Shown: one piece after another, positions 1 through 8,902 of the stretch | Numbering within the stretch: position 1 is the stretch's first letter | Layout of the letters: each line of letters starts with the position of its first letter | Source of the DNA: CAVQJU01 sp963755195 | Lineage (GTDB): Bacteria > Acidobacteriota > Vicinamibacteria > Vicinamibacterales > CAVVIG01 | Assembly: GCA_963755195.1 (NCBI GenBank) | Contig: CAVWIZ010000006.1 | Span: 434,001-498,000, forward strand | Reading direction: 5' to 3' | DNA: 64,000 bases | Position numbers and translations under genes: made by a program | Notes under the pieces: model-generated | Seen by the model: only the letters and a program-made list of their open reading frames with translations | What the model was told of the DNA's origin: nothing | The model's database searches: none

Positions 1-2229
1 CGCGATCTCAAGCCCGCGAACATCAAGCTGACCGCCGACGACCAGGTGAAAGTACTCGACTTCGGCCTGGCGAAGGCGCTGGCCGACGATTCACGTCCTG
101 ACGCCTCGCTGTCGCCGACGATGACGGCGATGGCGAGCCGGCTGGGGGTGATTGTCGGGACGGCGGCGTACATGAGCCCGGAGCAGGCGAAGGGGAAGCC
201 GGTCGACAAGCGGACGGACGTCTGGGCGTTCGGGTGCGTGCTGTACGAGATGTTGAGCGGGCGGCGCGCGTTTGACGGCGAGGACGTGACCGACCTTGTG
301 GTCGCCGTGATGACGAAGGAGCCGGACTGGGCGGCGCTGCCGGCGACGACGCCGCCACGCATCGTCGGGCTGTTGCGGCGCTGTTTGAGAAAGAACCCGC
401 GCGAGCGGGTTCGTGACATCGGCGACGCAAGGATCAGCCTCGAAGAGACGGAGGCTCAAGAAGTCCAGATGTCTGCCCACGGCGTGACGGGTAGTCCGAA
501 ACGCCTTCCAGCAACGATATGGATGCTCGCCATGGCCGCCTCCTTTGCTGTCGGCCTCGGCGTGATGCGGCTCGCTGGGATCGGGAGTCGTCCAAATCCC
601 GAATGGTCCGGCATTCTGCTCGGAGGTCCGGAAATCGCGTTGCATCCCCGCGTGTCGCCCGACGGGCGGCTGGTCGCGTTTCATGCCATGGTGGACGGCC
701 AGACACAGGTCGCCGTCATGCAGCCGGGGTCCGGCGACTGGACGGTGCTGACCCGCGACCGGACGCGCGGCATTGTCACGCCGATGAGCTGGTCGACCGA
801 CGGTACCAGAATCTATTACGGCCGCGAGGATGGCATCCCACGAGGTGTGTTCAGCGTGCCCGCCGTCGGAGGCGAGGAGCGCCTGGTTCTGGAAGACGCG
901 AAATCCCCGGAAGTTCTGCCGGACGGCAGCCTCCTGGTGCACCGTCGCAACGAGATGCGCCAGCTTCAGATCTATCGCTTCTGGCCCGAGAGCGGGCGCC
1001 TGCAGGCCTATCCTGGTCTTCCCACTGAAGCCGGCGGCTTCGACGCGACACGCGCGTTTCGCGACGGCAGGGAACTCGTTTTTGCGGGAAGATCGCTGGA
1101 GCAGCCGGAGACCGATCCGAACAACTATCTCTACGCTGTAGACCTCGTCTCTGTGGCGATCCGGCGCGTCTCCGCCCAAGTCATCAGTTGGACACCTGCG
1201 GCGCCGGCAGCCCTGGGCGTCAGCGCCGACGATCAGGCGATTGTGGTGGCAGCGGCCGCGGGCGACCTCACGAGGATCGTCCAGATCCCACGCCGTGGCG
1301 GACCGGCACGTGACCTGACCTCCGTGACCCAGACGGTCTGGGGACTCGACGTCGGCACGAACGGCGACGTGTACGTCGATCAGGTCCAACGTCCTCAGGA
1401 CGCCCTGCTGATGGATGCGGACGGCGGCCACCCCCAAACGATACTCACCACCACGACGAACTTCGTGTATGTCGGCCCGACTCCCATGGCAGATGGCCGC
1501 GTGTTGTTCACGGTCTCGGTCGGCGGACGGAACCGGCTCCTCGCTGCAAAGCCACGAGAGAACGCCATCCCTTTTGTCCAAACCACCGAAGAGACCTCCG
1601 GGCCGGCGACGATGGTGGGATCGTCCGAGGTGGCATTCCTGACTGGGTCGGGCCCGGCGCGCACGCTGGCGATCGCAGCGGCCGCCGATGGGCGCATCAC
1701 ACGCCGGCTCGACAAGGCAGACGGCCCGTCAATTCAGGCGCTGACCGCATCGCCGGACGGACAGACGCTGTACTACGCGGCGGCCGGAAAGATCTGGGCC
1801 ATGGCGTCCAACAACGGTCAGCCACGGCTGATTCATGAAGGAGACGGCGTCGCCGCCGATCCCGGCGGACGGTATCTGATCGTTCAGCTCAACGAGAAAG
1901 ACAATGTGCGGCTGGTTCGCGTCGCGGCCGCGGGCGGGCCCGAACAGCCGTTGTCGTTTCCTGGAGTTCGTCTTGCCCCAGTTCCGATGCCCGGCAACGC
2001 CGTTCGCGCCGATGGCGCGATTCTCAAGACCGCGAACGCCAGCGACACATACCCGTGGTACGCCGCGGTGCTGAACCCCGACACCGGCACGGCGCAGCGC
2101 ATCAGGCTACCCTCCTTCCTCGACACGAGTTATCCCGGTTGGACTATCGAGGGGAAGATCCTCAGCTTCGGCGCACAGACCCACGCGAGCATCTGGCGGC
2201 TGCGTCCGGCGACCGCGCCAGTACCGTAG
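1..2229 (+). CDS. Serine/threonine protein kinase with C-terminal TolB-like propeller (5' truncated)
   Basis: The fragment opens inside the catalytic loop (RDLKPANIK), then shows DFGLAK near residue 20 and the activation-segment end (AAYMSPEQ) near residue 55. It holds the C-lobe only; the N-lobe lies left of the window. A hydrophobic stretch at about residues 172-190 is a single membrane span. It is followed by about 540 residues of WD40/TolB-like repeats (SPDG, SADD and SPDGQTLYY motifs). Hanks-type kinases with an external propeller sensor are widespread in Acidobacteriota, and substrates are not predictable from sequence. The stop is at 2227-2229, 14 bases before the next start. The frame is open from base 1, so I take it from there. 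Confidence 0.9.
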   Translation, partial: RDLKPANIKLTADDQVKVLDFGLAKALADDSRPDASLSPTMTAMASRLGVIVGTAAYMSPEQAKGKPVDKRTDVWAFGCVLYEMLSGRRAFDGEDVTDLVVAVMTKEPDWAALPATTPPRIVGLLRRCLRKNPRERVRDIGDARISLEETEAQEVQMSAHGVTGSPKRLPATIWMLAMAASFAVGLGVMRLAGIGSRPNPEWSGILLGGPEIALHPRVSPDGRLVAFHAMVDGQTQVAVMQPGSGDWTVLTRDRTRGIVTPMSWSTDGTRIYYGREDGIPRGVFSVPAVGGEERLVLEDAKSPEVLPDGSLLVHRRNEMRQLQIYRFWPESGRLQAYPGLPTEAGGFDATRAFRDGRELVFAGRSLEQPETDPNNYLYAVDLVSVAIRRVSAQVISWTPAAPAALGVSADDQAIVVAAAAGDLTRIVQIPRRGGPARDLTSVTQTVWGLDVGTNGDVYVDQVQRPQDALLMDADGGHPQTILTTTTNFVYVGPTPMADGRVLFTVSVGGRNRLLAAKPRENAIPFVQTTEETSGPATMVGSSEVAFLTGSGPARTLAIAAAADGRITRRLDKADGPSIQALTASPDGQTLYYAAAGKIWAMASNNGQPRLIHEGDGVAADPGGRYLIVQLNEKDNVRLVRVAAAGGPEQPLSFPGVRLAPVPMPGNAVRADGAILKTANASDTYPWYAAVLNPDTGTAQRIRLPSFLDTSYPGWTIEGKILSFGAQTHASIWRLRPATAPVP

Positions 2230-2243
2230 TATCCTTCGCCGCG

Positions 2244-3501
2244 ATGGCCAACGCCGCAGCGGATCCGAGCGTCCTCACGAAAGCGGAGCGCACGAACCAG
2301 CGCAACGCCGTCCTCGCCGGATTCCTCGGATGGACGCTCGACGCGTTCGATTTCTTCGTCCTGACGTTCGTCATCCAGGACATCGCGGCGGCGTTCGGCC
2401 GCCCGCGTCCCGCCATCGCGCTGACGCTGTCGCTCGCGCTCATCACGCGCCCGATCGGCGCGGTCATCTTCGGCCTGATCGCTGATCGCTACGGCCGGCG
2501 CCTGCCGCTGATGCTGAACGTGATCTTCTACGCCCTCATCTCCGTGCTCTCCGGCCTGGCGCCCGAACTACATGACGTTCGTCATTCTGCGTCTGCTGTT
2601 CGGCATCGGCATGGGCGGCGAGTGGGGCGTCGGCGCCTCGCTCGCCCTCGAGTCGGCGTCGCCGCGCCTGCGCGGCCTGCTCTCCGGTCTGCTGCAGGAA
2701 GGCTACGCGTTGGGAAACCTGCTGGCGGCGCTCGCCTTCGCCCTGGTGTACGTCCCGGTGCACGCGGTGTACCCCGAGTACGCCTGGCGCGTGATGTTCT
2801 TCCTCGGCGGTCTGCCGGCGCTGCTTTCCCTGTTCATCCGCGCCAAGGTCAAGGAATCCGAGGCCTGGCACGAGCACAGGACGGACTGGACGACCTATCG
2901 GCGATTGATCTGGAAGCACCGGCCGCGCTTCCTGTACCTCGTCCTCCTGATGACGATGATGGGCCTGATGTCGCACGGCACGCAGGACATGTACCCGACG
3001 TTCCTGCAGCGCGAGCGGCTCTATTCGCCGGGTGACACGGCGACGCTCACCATGATTACCAACGTCGGCGCGATTGTCGGCGGCCTGGCGTTCGGCTACT
3101 ACTCCGATCGCCGCGGACGCCGGCGCGCGATGATCACCTCGGCGCTGTTCGGCATTCTGGTCGTGCCGTTGTGGGTGGCGGCGCCCAATACCGCGCTCAT
3201 CGCCGTCGGTGGATTTCTGATTCAGTTTTTCGTCCAGGGCGCATGGGGCATCATTCCGGCCCACATCAACGAGCTCTCGCCCGGACAACTGCGCGGATTC
3301 TTCCCCGGGCTCGCCTACCAGCTCGGTGTCGCGTTCTCGGCCGGCATTCCGTACATCGAGTCGGTGCTGGGCGAGTACTTCACATACGGGAAGGCGATGG
3401 GCGTGCTCGCCGCCGCCGTCATGCTCGGCGTCGCCACGGTGACGTACTTCGGGCCCGAGGCGCATGGCGTGAGCTTTAGAAAAGCGAAGTCCGGACCCTA
3501 G
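2244..3501 (+). CDS. MFS transporter (metabolite:H+ symporter type), split by a +1 frameshift
   Basis: Two adjacent frames together make one complete 12-helix carrier of about 418 residues. The first frame (from ATG 2244) gives a DAFDFF motif in helix 1 and the helix 2-3 loop signature ADRYGRR. It breaks at about 2562-2564 (CCC). Removing one base there restores continuous reading into FVILRLLFGIGMGGEWGVG and the rest of the protein. The second half has the matching loop SDRRGRRR. The layout resembles sialic acid or aromatic acid:H+ symporters; the substrate is unknown. It follows the kinase gene by 14 bases. The single extra base is either a sequencing error or a recent inactivation. Confidence 0.8.
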
Positions 3502-3571
3502 CCCTGAGTCCCGAGTCCCAAGTCCCGAGTCCCGAGTCCCAAGTCCCTAGTCCCTAGTCCCAAGTCCCGAT
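3502..3571. repeat. Heptad intergenic repeat H1 (AGTCCCN)
   Basis: About nine consecutive 7-bp units of the form AGTCCC plus G, A or T fill the whole gap between the MFS gene and the LysR gene. They end just before the LysR start. This is one locus of the family described under findings. Confidence 0.85.
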
Positions 3572-3579
3572 CCCAGAAT

Positions 3580-4500
3580 ATGGACCTCCGTCAGCTCGAA
3601 ATTCTCCAGGCGATCGCCGAGACGGGTTCGTTTACCGCGTGCGGCCGCAAGCTGCACGTGTCGCAGTCGGCGATCAGCCGTCAGATTCTGCTGCTCGAAG
3701 AAGAGCTTGGCGAGCCGCTGTTCCTGCGCGTCGGGCGTCAGGTCAAGATGACGCCCGCGGCCGACGCGCTTGTGCAGCTCGGGCAACGCGTTTTTCAGGA
3801 CGTGCGCGAGACGGTCGGGGCCATCACCGACCGCACCCGCGAGCTGCGCGGACCGCTGAGGCTCTCGGGCGGCATGACCGTCTGCCTCTACGTCTTCCCG
3901 TCCCTGTTGAAGCAGCTTCGGCGGACGCACCCGAAACTCGATGTCCGGCTGATGGTCGCGCCGGCGGGGCGATCGATCGAGGAGATCCGGCTCGGCCACG
4001 TGGACGCCGGCCTGTTGACGCTGCCGGTGGAGGAATCCGATCTCATCACCATGCCCGTGCTCCGGGAAGAACTGTTGATCGTGACGATGCCAACGCATCC
4101 GCTGGCGAAGCGGAAGCGCATCGCGCCGCAGGATCTCGCGGGGGAGCCGTTCGTGCTGTTCGAGGCCGGGTCGGGCACCCGCCGCGTGATCGACCGGTTC
4201 TTCCTCAGTGAAAACATCGAGCCGAACGTGGTCATGGACACCGAGAACGTCGAGATCATCAAGGCGATGGTCAAGACCGGACTCGGTATCGGCATCGTGC
4301 CGTACATGGCGATCGCGCGCGAGGTGCGCGCGAAGCAGTTCTTCTGTGCGCGCGTCGAGGGCCACGAGCTCGTGCGAGAGACCGGCTGGGTGTACCGCCG
4401 GGCCAACCGCCCGCCGCGCATGATCGACGAGATGCTCCTGGCCTTCGACAGGGTGCGCGGCCGCCTGCCGCTCGCCGCGCCGCGCGCCGGGCGTTTGTGA
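3580..4500 (+). CDS. LysR-family transcriptional regulator
   Basis: 306 residues, the usual LysR length. The N-terminal winged helix-turn-helix begins MDLRQLEILQAIAETGSF and carries the recognition-helix motif VSQSAISRQI at about residues 25-36. From about residue 90 a LysR substrate-binding domain follows (LRLSGGMTV through GLGIGIVPYMA). It should bind DNA as a tetramer and respond to a small ligand. No divergent partner gene is adjacent, so the target is not obvious; the MFS gene just upstream, across repeat H1, is a candidate. The start is chosen because the family N-terminus begins exactly here. Confidence 0.93.
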   Translation: MDLRQLEILQAIAETGSFTACGRKLHVSQSAISRQILLLEEELGEPLFLRVGRQVKMTPAADALVQLGQRVFQDVRETVGAITDRTRELRGPLRLSGGMTVCLYVFPSLLKQLRRTHPKLDVRLMVAPAGRSIEEIRLGHVDAGLLTLPVEESDLITMPVLREELLIVTMPTHPLAKRKRIAPQDLAGEPFVLFEAGSGTRRVIDRFFLSENIEPNVVMDTENVEIIKAMVKTGLGIGIVPYMAIAREVRAKQFFCARVEGHELVRETGWVYRRANRPPRMIDEMLLAFDRVRGRLPLAAPRAGRL

Positions 4501-4550
4501 CACGTTTGCGCCATACGGTCTTTTTTACGACTCCGCCCCGGCGCCTGTCG

Positions 4551-4556
4551 GATAAT
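4551..4556 (+). promoter_or_regulatory. Putative -10 element (GATAAT), leaderless start
   Basis: GATAAT ends six bases before the ATG at 4563, so transcription should begin at or within a base or two of the start codon. No Shine-Dalgarno sequence is possible. The 29 bases upstream contain a T-run but no clear -35. Confidence 0.45.
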
Positions 4557-4562
4557 CGAAAC

Positions 4563-5195
4563 ATGCTTCACCGAACTGTCGCCGGTACGCTCGCCGGTGT
4601 GCTGGCTGCGACGGCCGCGGCCATCTACGCGCAAGCGCCGCTGCCGCCCGCGCCTCCTCCGTCTCTCGTCGGAGCGTGGACGCTGAACAGAGACCTGAGC
4701 GATCAGCCGCAGAGTGAATCAGGCGGCGGCGACCGTCAGGGTGGTCGGACAGGTCGGGGTGGTGGAGGAGGCGGTGGAGGACACCGCGGCGGCTTTGGAG
4801 GCGGCGGCTTCGGGGGCGGTGGCGGCGGTGCTCGAGGCGGAAACCCGGAAGACGCTCAGCGCAAACGCAACGCGCTCCGCGACGAGCTCCAGGCGCCCGA
4901 CCACCTGACCTTCACGCAGTCGGAGACCACCGTCGTCATCACCGCCGGCGATGGCCGCACCACGCGGCTGTCACCCGACGGCAAGAAGATCAAGGATGAG
5001 TCGACCGGAATCGAGCGCAAGACAAAATGGGACGCCGGGAAGCTGGTCAGCGAGATCAGCGGACTGTCGGCGGGCAAGATCACCGAAACCTACGGCATCG
5101 ATGCCGAACACAGGCAATTACGCGTGACCTTGGAGATCGATGGCCCGCAGCGAAAGACGACGCTCGTCCGCGTGTACGACCCCGATCCGCAGTAG
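4563..5195 (+). CDS. Secreted glycine-rich protein of unknown function
   Basis: 210 residues. The N-terminus is a signal peptide (basic start, Ala-rich core, cleavage expected after AIYAQA). A short conserved LVGAWTLNRDLSDQP segment is typical of acidobacterial secreted proteins that begin 'GxWxLNxxLSD'. A low-complexity Gly/Arg linker (about residues 55-95) leads into a soluble C-terminal domain rich in T, K and D with LSPDGKKIKDES. No catalytic motif is visible and I do not recognise a named family. It is transcribed alone, ending four bases before the convergent RRM gene. Confidence 0.8.
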   Translation: MLHRTVAGTLAGVLAATAAAIYAQAPLPPAPPPSLVGAWTLNRDLSDQPQSESGGGDRQGGRTGRGGGGGGGGHRGGFGGGGFGGGGGGARGGNPEDAQRKRNALRDELQAPDHLTFTQSETTVVITAGDGRTTRLSPDGKKIKDESTGIERKTKWDAGKLVSEISGLSAGKITETYGIDAEHRQLRVTLEIDGPQRKTTLVRVYDPDPQ

Positions 5196-5199
5196 CGCG

Positions 5200-5823
5200 C
5201 TACGGCTTGTCGTCGTCGTCGGTCTCCTCTTTGTCTTCCTGATCAGCGGGCTTGCTCGTCGCGAAGTTGTCGATGTCCGCGATCGCCTCGTCGGTGGCGG
5301 CGGCATCATCGTCTTCGAGGGTAAAGGACCGGCGCGTCGCCTTGACGGGAATCGGGCCGCGTGGACGTTCTTCGCCCTTCTTGCCTTTCTTCGCGCCCGC
5401 CCCGCGTTGGGGTTTGGCGTCGGGACCGAAGTTCCGGCTGCGGTCGGTTGAGGGCGGCCCTCCCGCATCGGAGCGGGGGCCGCCGAACGGAGGCCTGGGC
5501 GCGAAACCGCCGCCGGGCCGTGGGCCCGGGGGGCCGCCGGGACGGGGACCGGAAAAGCCTCCAGGCCCGCGATCTTCGCGCGCGCGCGCTTCACTGACGG
5601 CGAGCGGCCGGCCGTTGAACGGCTGGCCGTTGAAGCGCTGAATGGCTTGTTCGGCGTGAGCCCGATCGAGGTACTCCACGAACGCAAATCCGCGCGGACG
5701 GCCGGTTTCGCGATCGACCGGCAGTACCACCTGAGAGGGTGGAGCGACCGTGCCGAAATACGTCCGAAGGTCGGCTTCGGTTGTGGCGTACGAGAGATTT
5801 CCCACGAACAGACGGACAGCCAA
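5200..5823 (-). CDS. RRM-domain RNA-binding protein (RbpA/Rbp type)
   Basis: 207 residues. Residues 1-80 are one RNA-recognition motif with RNP2 (LFVGNLSY) and RNP1 (RGFAFVEY), as in small bacterial and cyanobacterial RNA-binding proteins. The remainder is a Gly/Pro/Arg-rich linker followed by a basic patch (KKGKKGEERPRG) and an acidic tail ending in a run of aspartates. The start codon is TTG at 5823-5821, supported by AGGAG eight or nine bases upstream and by the conserved family N-terminus (AVRLFVGNLSY). It is likely an RNA chaperone or post-transcriptional regulator. The tail is longer than in typical 80-110 residue family members. Confidence 0.88.
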   Translation of the reverse strand: MAVRLFVGNLSYATTEADLRTYFGTVAPPSQVVLPVDRETGRPRGFAFVEYLDRAHAEQAIQRFNGQPFNGRPLAVSEARAREDRGPGGFSGPRPGGPPGPRPGGGFAPRPPFGGPRSDAGGPPSTDRSRNFGPDAKPQRGAGAKKGKKGEERPRGPIPVKATRRSFTLEDDDAAATDEAIADIDNFATSKPADQEDKEETDDDDKP

Positions 5824-5968
5824 TCAGTGCTCCTCTAGTGATGACAGTGAAATATCCAGAATGGACGAACCGGGCAGGAAGGCGCAAAAATTCGCAGGGC
5901 AGACACGCTGGCAGCCGATCCAGTTGAAAAACCTTACTCGAAGTCTACCATCCTGGCAAGTCGGCATA

Positions 5969-5974
5969 TATAGT
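5969..5974 (+). promoter_or_regulatory. Putative -10 element (TATAGT), leaderless start
   Basis: TATAGT lies eight bases before the M28 peptidase ATG at 5983. The start point would fall at the start codon, as at 4563 and 21366. The 145 bases upstream, towards the RRM gene, hold no other gene. Confidence 0.45.
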
Positions 5975-5982
5975 TAGGCCCC

Positions 5983-7734
5983 ATGAGGCTGGAGTTTCCG
6001 AGGAAGCTCCGCCGCGCCGGCCTGCCGGCCCTTGCCGCCGTGGCCGTTCTGGTCGTGGCCTCGGCCGGGGCGGCCTCCCGCGGTGGGGCGTCTTCATTTG
6101 ACACGCGCGACCTGAAGGAATGGCTGTCGTACATCGCGTCCGATGACCTGCAGGGACGGGCCGTATTCAGCTCCGGCCTCGGCCTGGCAGCCTCCTATCT
6201 CGAACAGCACCTCCGTGAATGGGGGGTCAAGCCTGCCGGCGACAACGGGTCGTACCTGCAGACGGTTCGGGTGCTGGGCGTCAAAACCACGCGGCATTCG
6301 ACGGTGACCGTCGAGGTGGCAGGCGAGCGCCGGACGTTCGCCGATGGCGAGGCCGTCCGGTTTCCGCCTGACGCGGGCGGCAAGCAGCGTCTGACCCTCG
6401 ATCGCGTCGAGTTCACGGGCTACGGCCTCGATGTGCCGGCGCTCGGTCACGAGGATTACCGCGGGCGGGATGTGACCGGCGCGGCCGTGGTCTGGCTTGG
6501 CGGCGCGGGACCGGCCCGTGTCGACCAGGCGGCGAATCGGGTGCTGCTCGCCGGCCGCAACCGCTACGCGACCGACGATCGTCTGGCGGCCGCCAGTATC
6601 GGCGTGGCGGCGACTGCACAAGCCGGACGCGGTGCGCAAGGGCAGGCCGCGGAGGTGGACCCGGCCGCGGCGCCAGCCGCGCCCACGCGAAGGCGAGGCG
6701 CCCTGCCAGCCGTCGATTTCACGACCGTGGAACGGCTCGATCGCATGGTCCCGCCAAGGGTCACGGGTACTGATCCTTTCTTCGAATTCCTGTTCAGCCG
6801 CGCGCCCGTCAAGTACGGCGAGTTGAAGCGCAAGGCTGACGCCCGAGAGACGCTGCCGGCGTTCCGTCTCGAAGGCGTGACGCTGACCTTCGACGTCAAC
6901 ACCGACTACGAAGTCGTCCGCACGCAGCTCACGCAGAATGTCGTGGGCATTGTCGAGGGCGCCGATCCGCAGCTCAAGCAGACCTACGTCGCGTTCGGCG
7001 CGCACTACGATCACATCGGCTATGCGGAGGGCGAGCTCACAAGCGGACCGGATGGACGGCGCCGCGCCGGGGCGCCGGGGCGTGTCACGCCAGGCGCCGA
7101 AGACGATCGCATCTGGAACGGCGCCGACGACGACGGATCGGGTACGGTGACGCTGATGGCGCTCGCGCGCGCGTTTGCCCAGGGCCCGCGGCCGAAGCGC
7201 TCGATCCTGTTCGTGTGGCACGCGGGCGAAGAGCGCGGCCGCTGGGGGTCGCTCTATTTCGCCGATCGCCCGACCGTCCCGCTCGATCGCATCGTCGCGC
7301 ATCTGAATATCGACATGGTCGGCCGCAATCGCAACGACGACGCGAGCGAATCGAACACCGTGTACCTGATCGGGTCCGATCGCATCAGCACCGAGCTCGA
7401 CGCGATCGCCCAGGCGGCCAATCTGACAGCGGCGAAGCCGCTCACGCTGGGCTACCAGATGAACGACCCGTCCGATCCGGAGCAGATGTACACGAGGAGC
7501 GACCACTACAGCTACGCGTCGAGAGACATTCCGGTCATCTTCTTCACGACCGGCCTCCATCCGGACTATCACGCCAACACCGACGAGGTGTCGAAGATCG
7601 ACTTCGCCAAGATGGCGAGGATCGGGGAGTTCATTTACGCGACAGGCTGGCGGCTTGCCACGCTCGACCACGCGCCCGTGCGCGACCATCAGGGAGCACG
7701 AATGGGCAAGGCGTTGGCGCCCCTCGCACGATGA
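5983..7734 (+). CDS. Secreted M28-family zinc aminopeptidase
   Basis: 583 residues with a signal or anchor segment at about 12-32 ending in an Ala-rich cleavage region. The C-terminal half has the M28 di-zinc ligand set in order: AHYDH near residue 341, NGADDDGSG near 380, HAGEERG with the catalytic Glu near 413, LNIDMVGRN near 443, and the final His in HPDYHANTDE near 528. The region between about 60 and 300 holds an inserted domain in the place of the PA domain often found in these peptidases. It should remove N-terminal residues from peptides outside the cytoplasm. Its stop overlaps the start of the next MFS gene (ATGA), so the two are translationally coupled. Confidence 0.92.
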   Translation: MRLEFPRKLRRAGLPALAAVAVLVVASAGAASRGGASSFDTRDLKEWLSYIASDDLQGRAVFSSGLGLAASYLEQHLREWGVKPAGDNGSYLQTVRVLGVKTTRHSTVTVEVAGERRTFADGEAVRFPPDAGGKQRLTLDRVEFTGYGLDVPALGHEDYRGRDVTGAAVVWLGGAGPARVDQAANRVLLAGRNRYATDDRLAAASIGVAATAQAGRGAQGQAAEVDPAAAPAAPTRRRGALPAVDFTTVERLDRMVPPRVTGTDPFFEFLFSRAPVKYGELKRKADARETLPAFRLEGVTLTFDVNTDYEVVRTQLTQNVVGIVEGADPQLKQTYVAFGAHYDHIGYAEGELTSGPDGRRRAGAPGRVTPGAEDDRIWNGADDDGSGTVTLMALARAFAQGPRPKRSILFVWHAGEERGRWGSLYFADRPTVPLDRIVAHLNIDMVGRNRNDDASESNTVYLIGSDRISTELDAIAQAANLTAAKPLTLGYQMNDPSDPEQMYTRSDHYSYASRDIPVIFFTTGLHPDYHANTDEVSKIDFAKMARIGEFIYATGWRLATLDHAPVRDHQGARMGKALAPLAR

Positions 7735-8888
7735 ACCGGCCGCTTCTCATCATCTTCCTCACCATCTTCGTCAATCTGATCGGCTTCGGCATCATCATCC
7801 CGCTGCTGCCGTTCTACGCGGAGACGTTCGGCGCCTCGCCCGTCGTGATCGGCCTGCTGTTTGCGGTGTTTTCGCTGTGCCAGCTCGTCGCGGCGCCGGC
7901 GCTTGGCGACCTGTCAGACCGCTATGGCCGCCGTCCGGTGCTCGTGTTCAGCCTGGCGGGGACCGTTGTCAGTTTCGTGATGCTGGCTCTTGCGCACAGC
8001 GTGCTGATGCTGTTTCTGGCCCGCATCGTCGACGGCTTGTCGGGCGGCAACATCTCGACGGCGCGCGCCTATGTCGCGGACATCACCGAGCCCAAGGATC
8101 GTGCGCGGGCGTACGGGTTGATCGGCGCGGCGTTCGGCCTGGGCTTCATCATGGGACCGGCGCTCAGCGGCATCCTGTCGAAGGTCAGTTACACGGCGCC
8201 GATCTGGGCGGCGGCCGGGCTCACGCTTGTGGCGACGGCCATGGCGTGGCAGTGGCTGCCGGAAACCGTTCATCGGGCCCGGGCGGGCGCCGGCAACCCC
8301 TTCAGCTATCTGCCGGAGCTGCTCAAACGCCCGGTGGTGCGGCGCGTGCTGACGATCGACTTCATCTACTGGTTCGCTTTCGCGATTTTCCAGACCACGT
8401 TCGCGCTCTTCGTCGCGCGGCGGTTCGGATTCGACGCGTCACGGACCGGCTATCTTTTCGCCGGATTCGGCGTGCTGGGCGCGGTGATTCAGGGTGGGTT
8501 GATCCGGCCCATCGTACGGCGCGCCGGCGACAAGACCACGTTCGTCGTCGGCGTCGTGTTCGCGGTCATAGGTTTAGTGGCCGCGGCGACGTCGCATTCG
8601 GTCGCGCTGTTCGTCCTGTCGCTTGTCCCGTTGGCGTTCGGAATGGGCTTCGGCCATCCCACGGTGTCGAGCCTGGTCAGCCGGGCTGCGCGGGGCGACG
8701 AGCAAGGGCGGGTGCAGGGCGCCGCGAGCGCGGTCGAGAGCCTGGGCCGCACCATCGGGCCCGTCTGGGGCAGCGCGACGCTCCAGCGCTACGGTGAAGC
8801 CACGCCGTTTCTCACCGGCGCCGCGTTTCTCGCGATGACGTTGCTGTTCGTGCTGGGACATCGCGTCGCCGACGACACCGTGGCCTAG
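7731..8888 (+). CDS. MFS drug:H+ antiporter, TetA-like
   Basis: 385 residues with 12 predicted membrane segments. The N-terminus (IFVNLIGFGIIIPLLPFYAE) and the helix 2-3 loop GDLSDRYGRRPVL are the TetA(B/C/G)/Bcr signatures. Motif C-like GLGFIMGPALSG in helix 5 marks it as an antiporter. It probably exports a hydrophobic compound; tetracycline cannot be assumed. The start overlaps the peptidase stop by four bases. No TetR neighbour is present. It ends 14 bases before the convergent matrixin gene. Confidence 0.9.
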   Translation: MNRPLLIIFLTIFVNLIGFGIIIPLLPFYAETFGASPVVIGLLFAVFSLCQLVAAPALGDLSDRYGRRPVLVFSLAGTVVSFVMLALAHSVLMLFLARIVDGLSGGNISTARAYVADITEPKDRARAYGLIGAAFGLGFIMGPALSGILSKVSYTAPIWAAAGLTLVATAMAWQWLPETVHRARAGAGNPFSYLPELLKRPVVRRVLTIDFIYWFAFAIFQTTFALFVARRFGFDASRTGYLFAGFGVLGAVIQGGLIRPIVRRAGDKTTFVVGVVFAVIGLVAAATSHSVALFVLSLVPLAFGMGFGHPTVSSLVSRAARGDEQGRVQGAASAVESLGRTIGPVWGSATLQRYGEATPFLTGAAFLAMTLLFVLGHRVADDTVA

Positions 8889-8902
8889 TCACCAGAGGGT
8901 CC

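Noticed and set aside
91..1581. Long minus-strand open frames opposite the kinase and many other genes
   Set aside because: High GC creates long antisense frames. These show Arg/His-rich shadow composition, no family motifs, and lie opposite well-supported genes.
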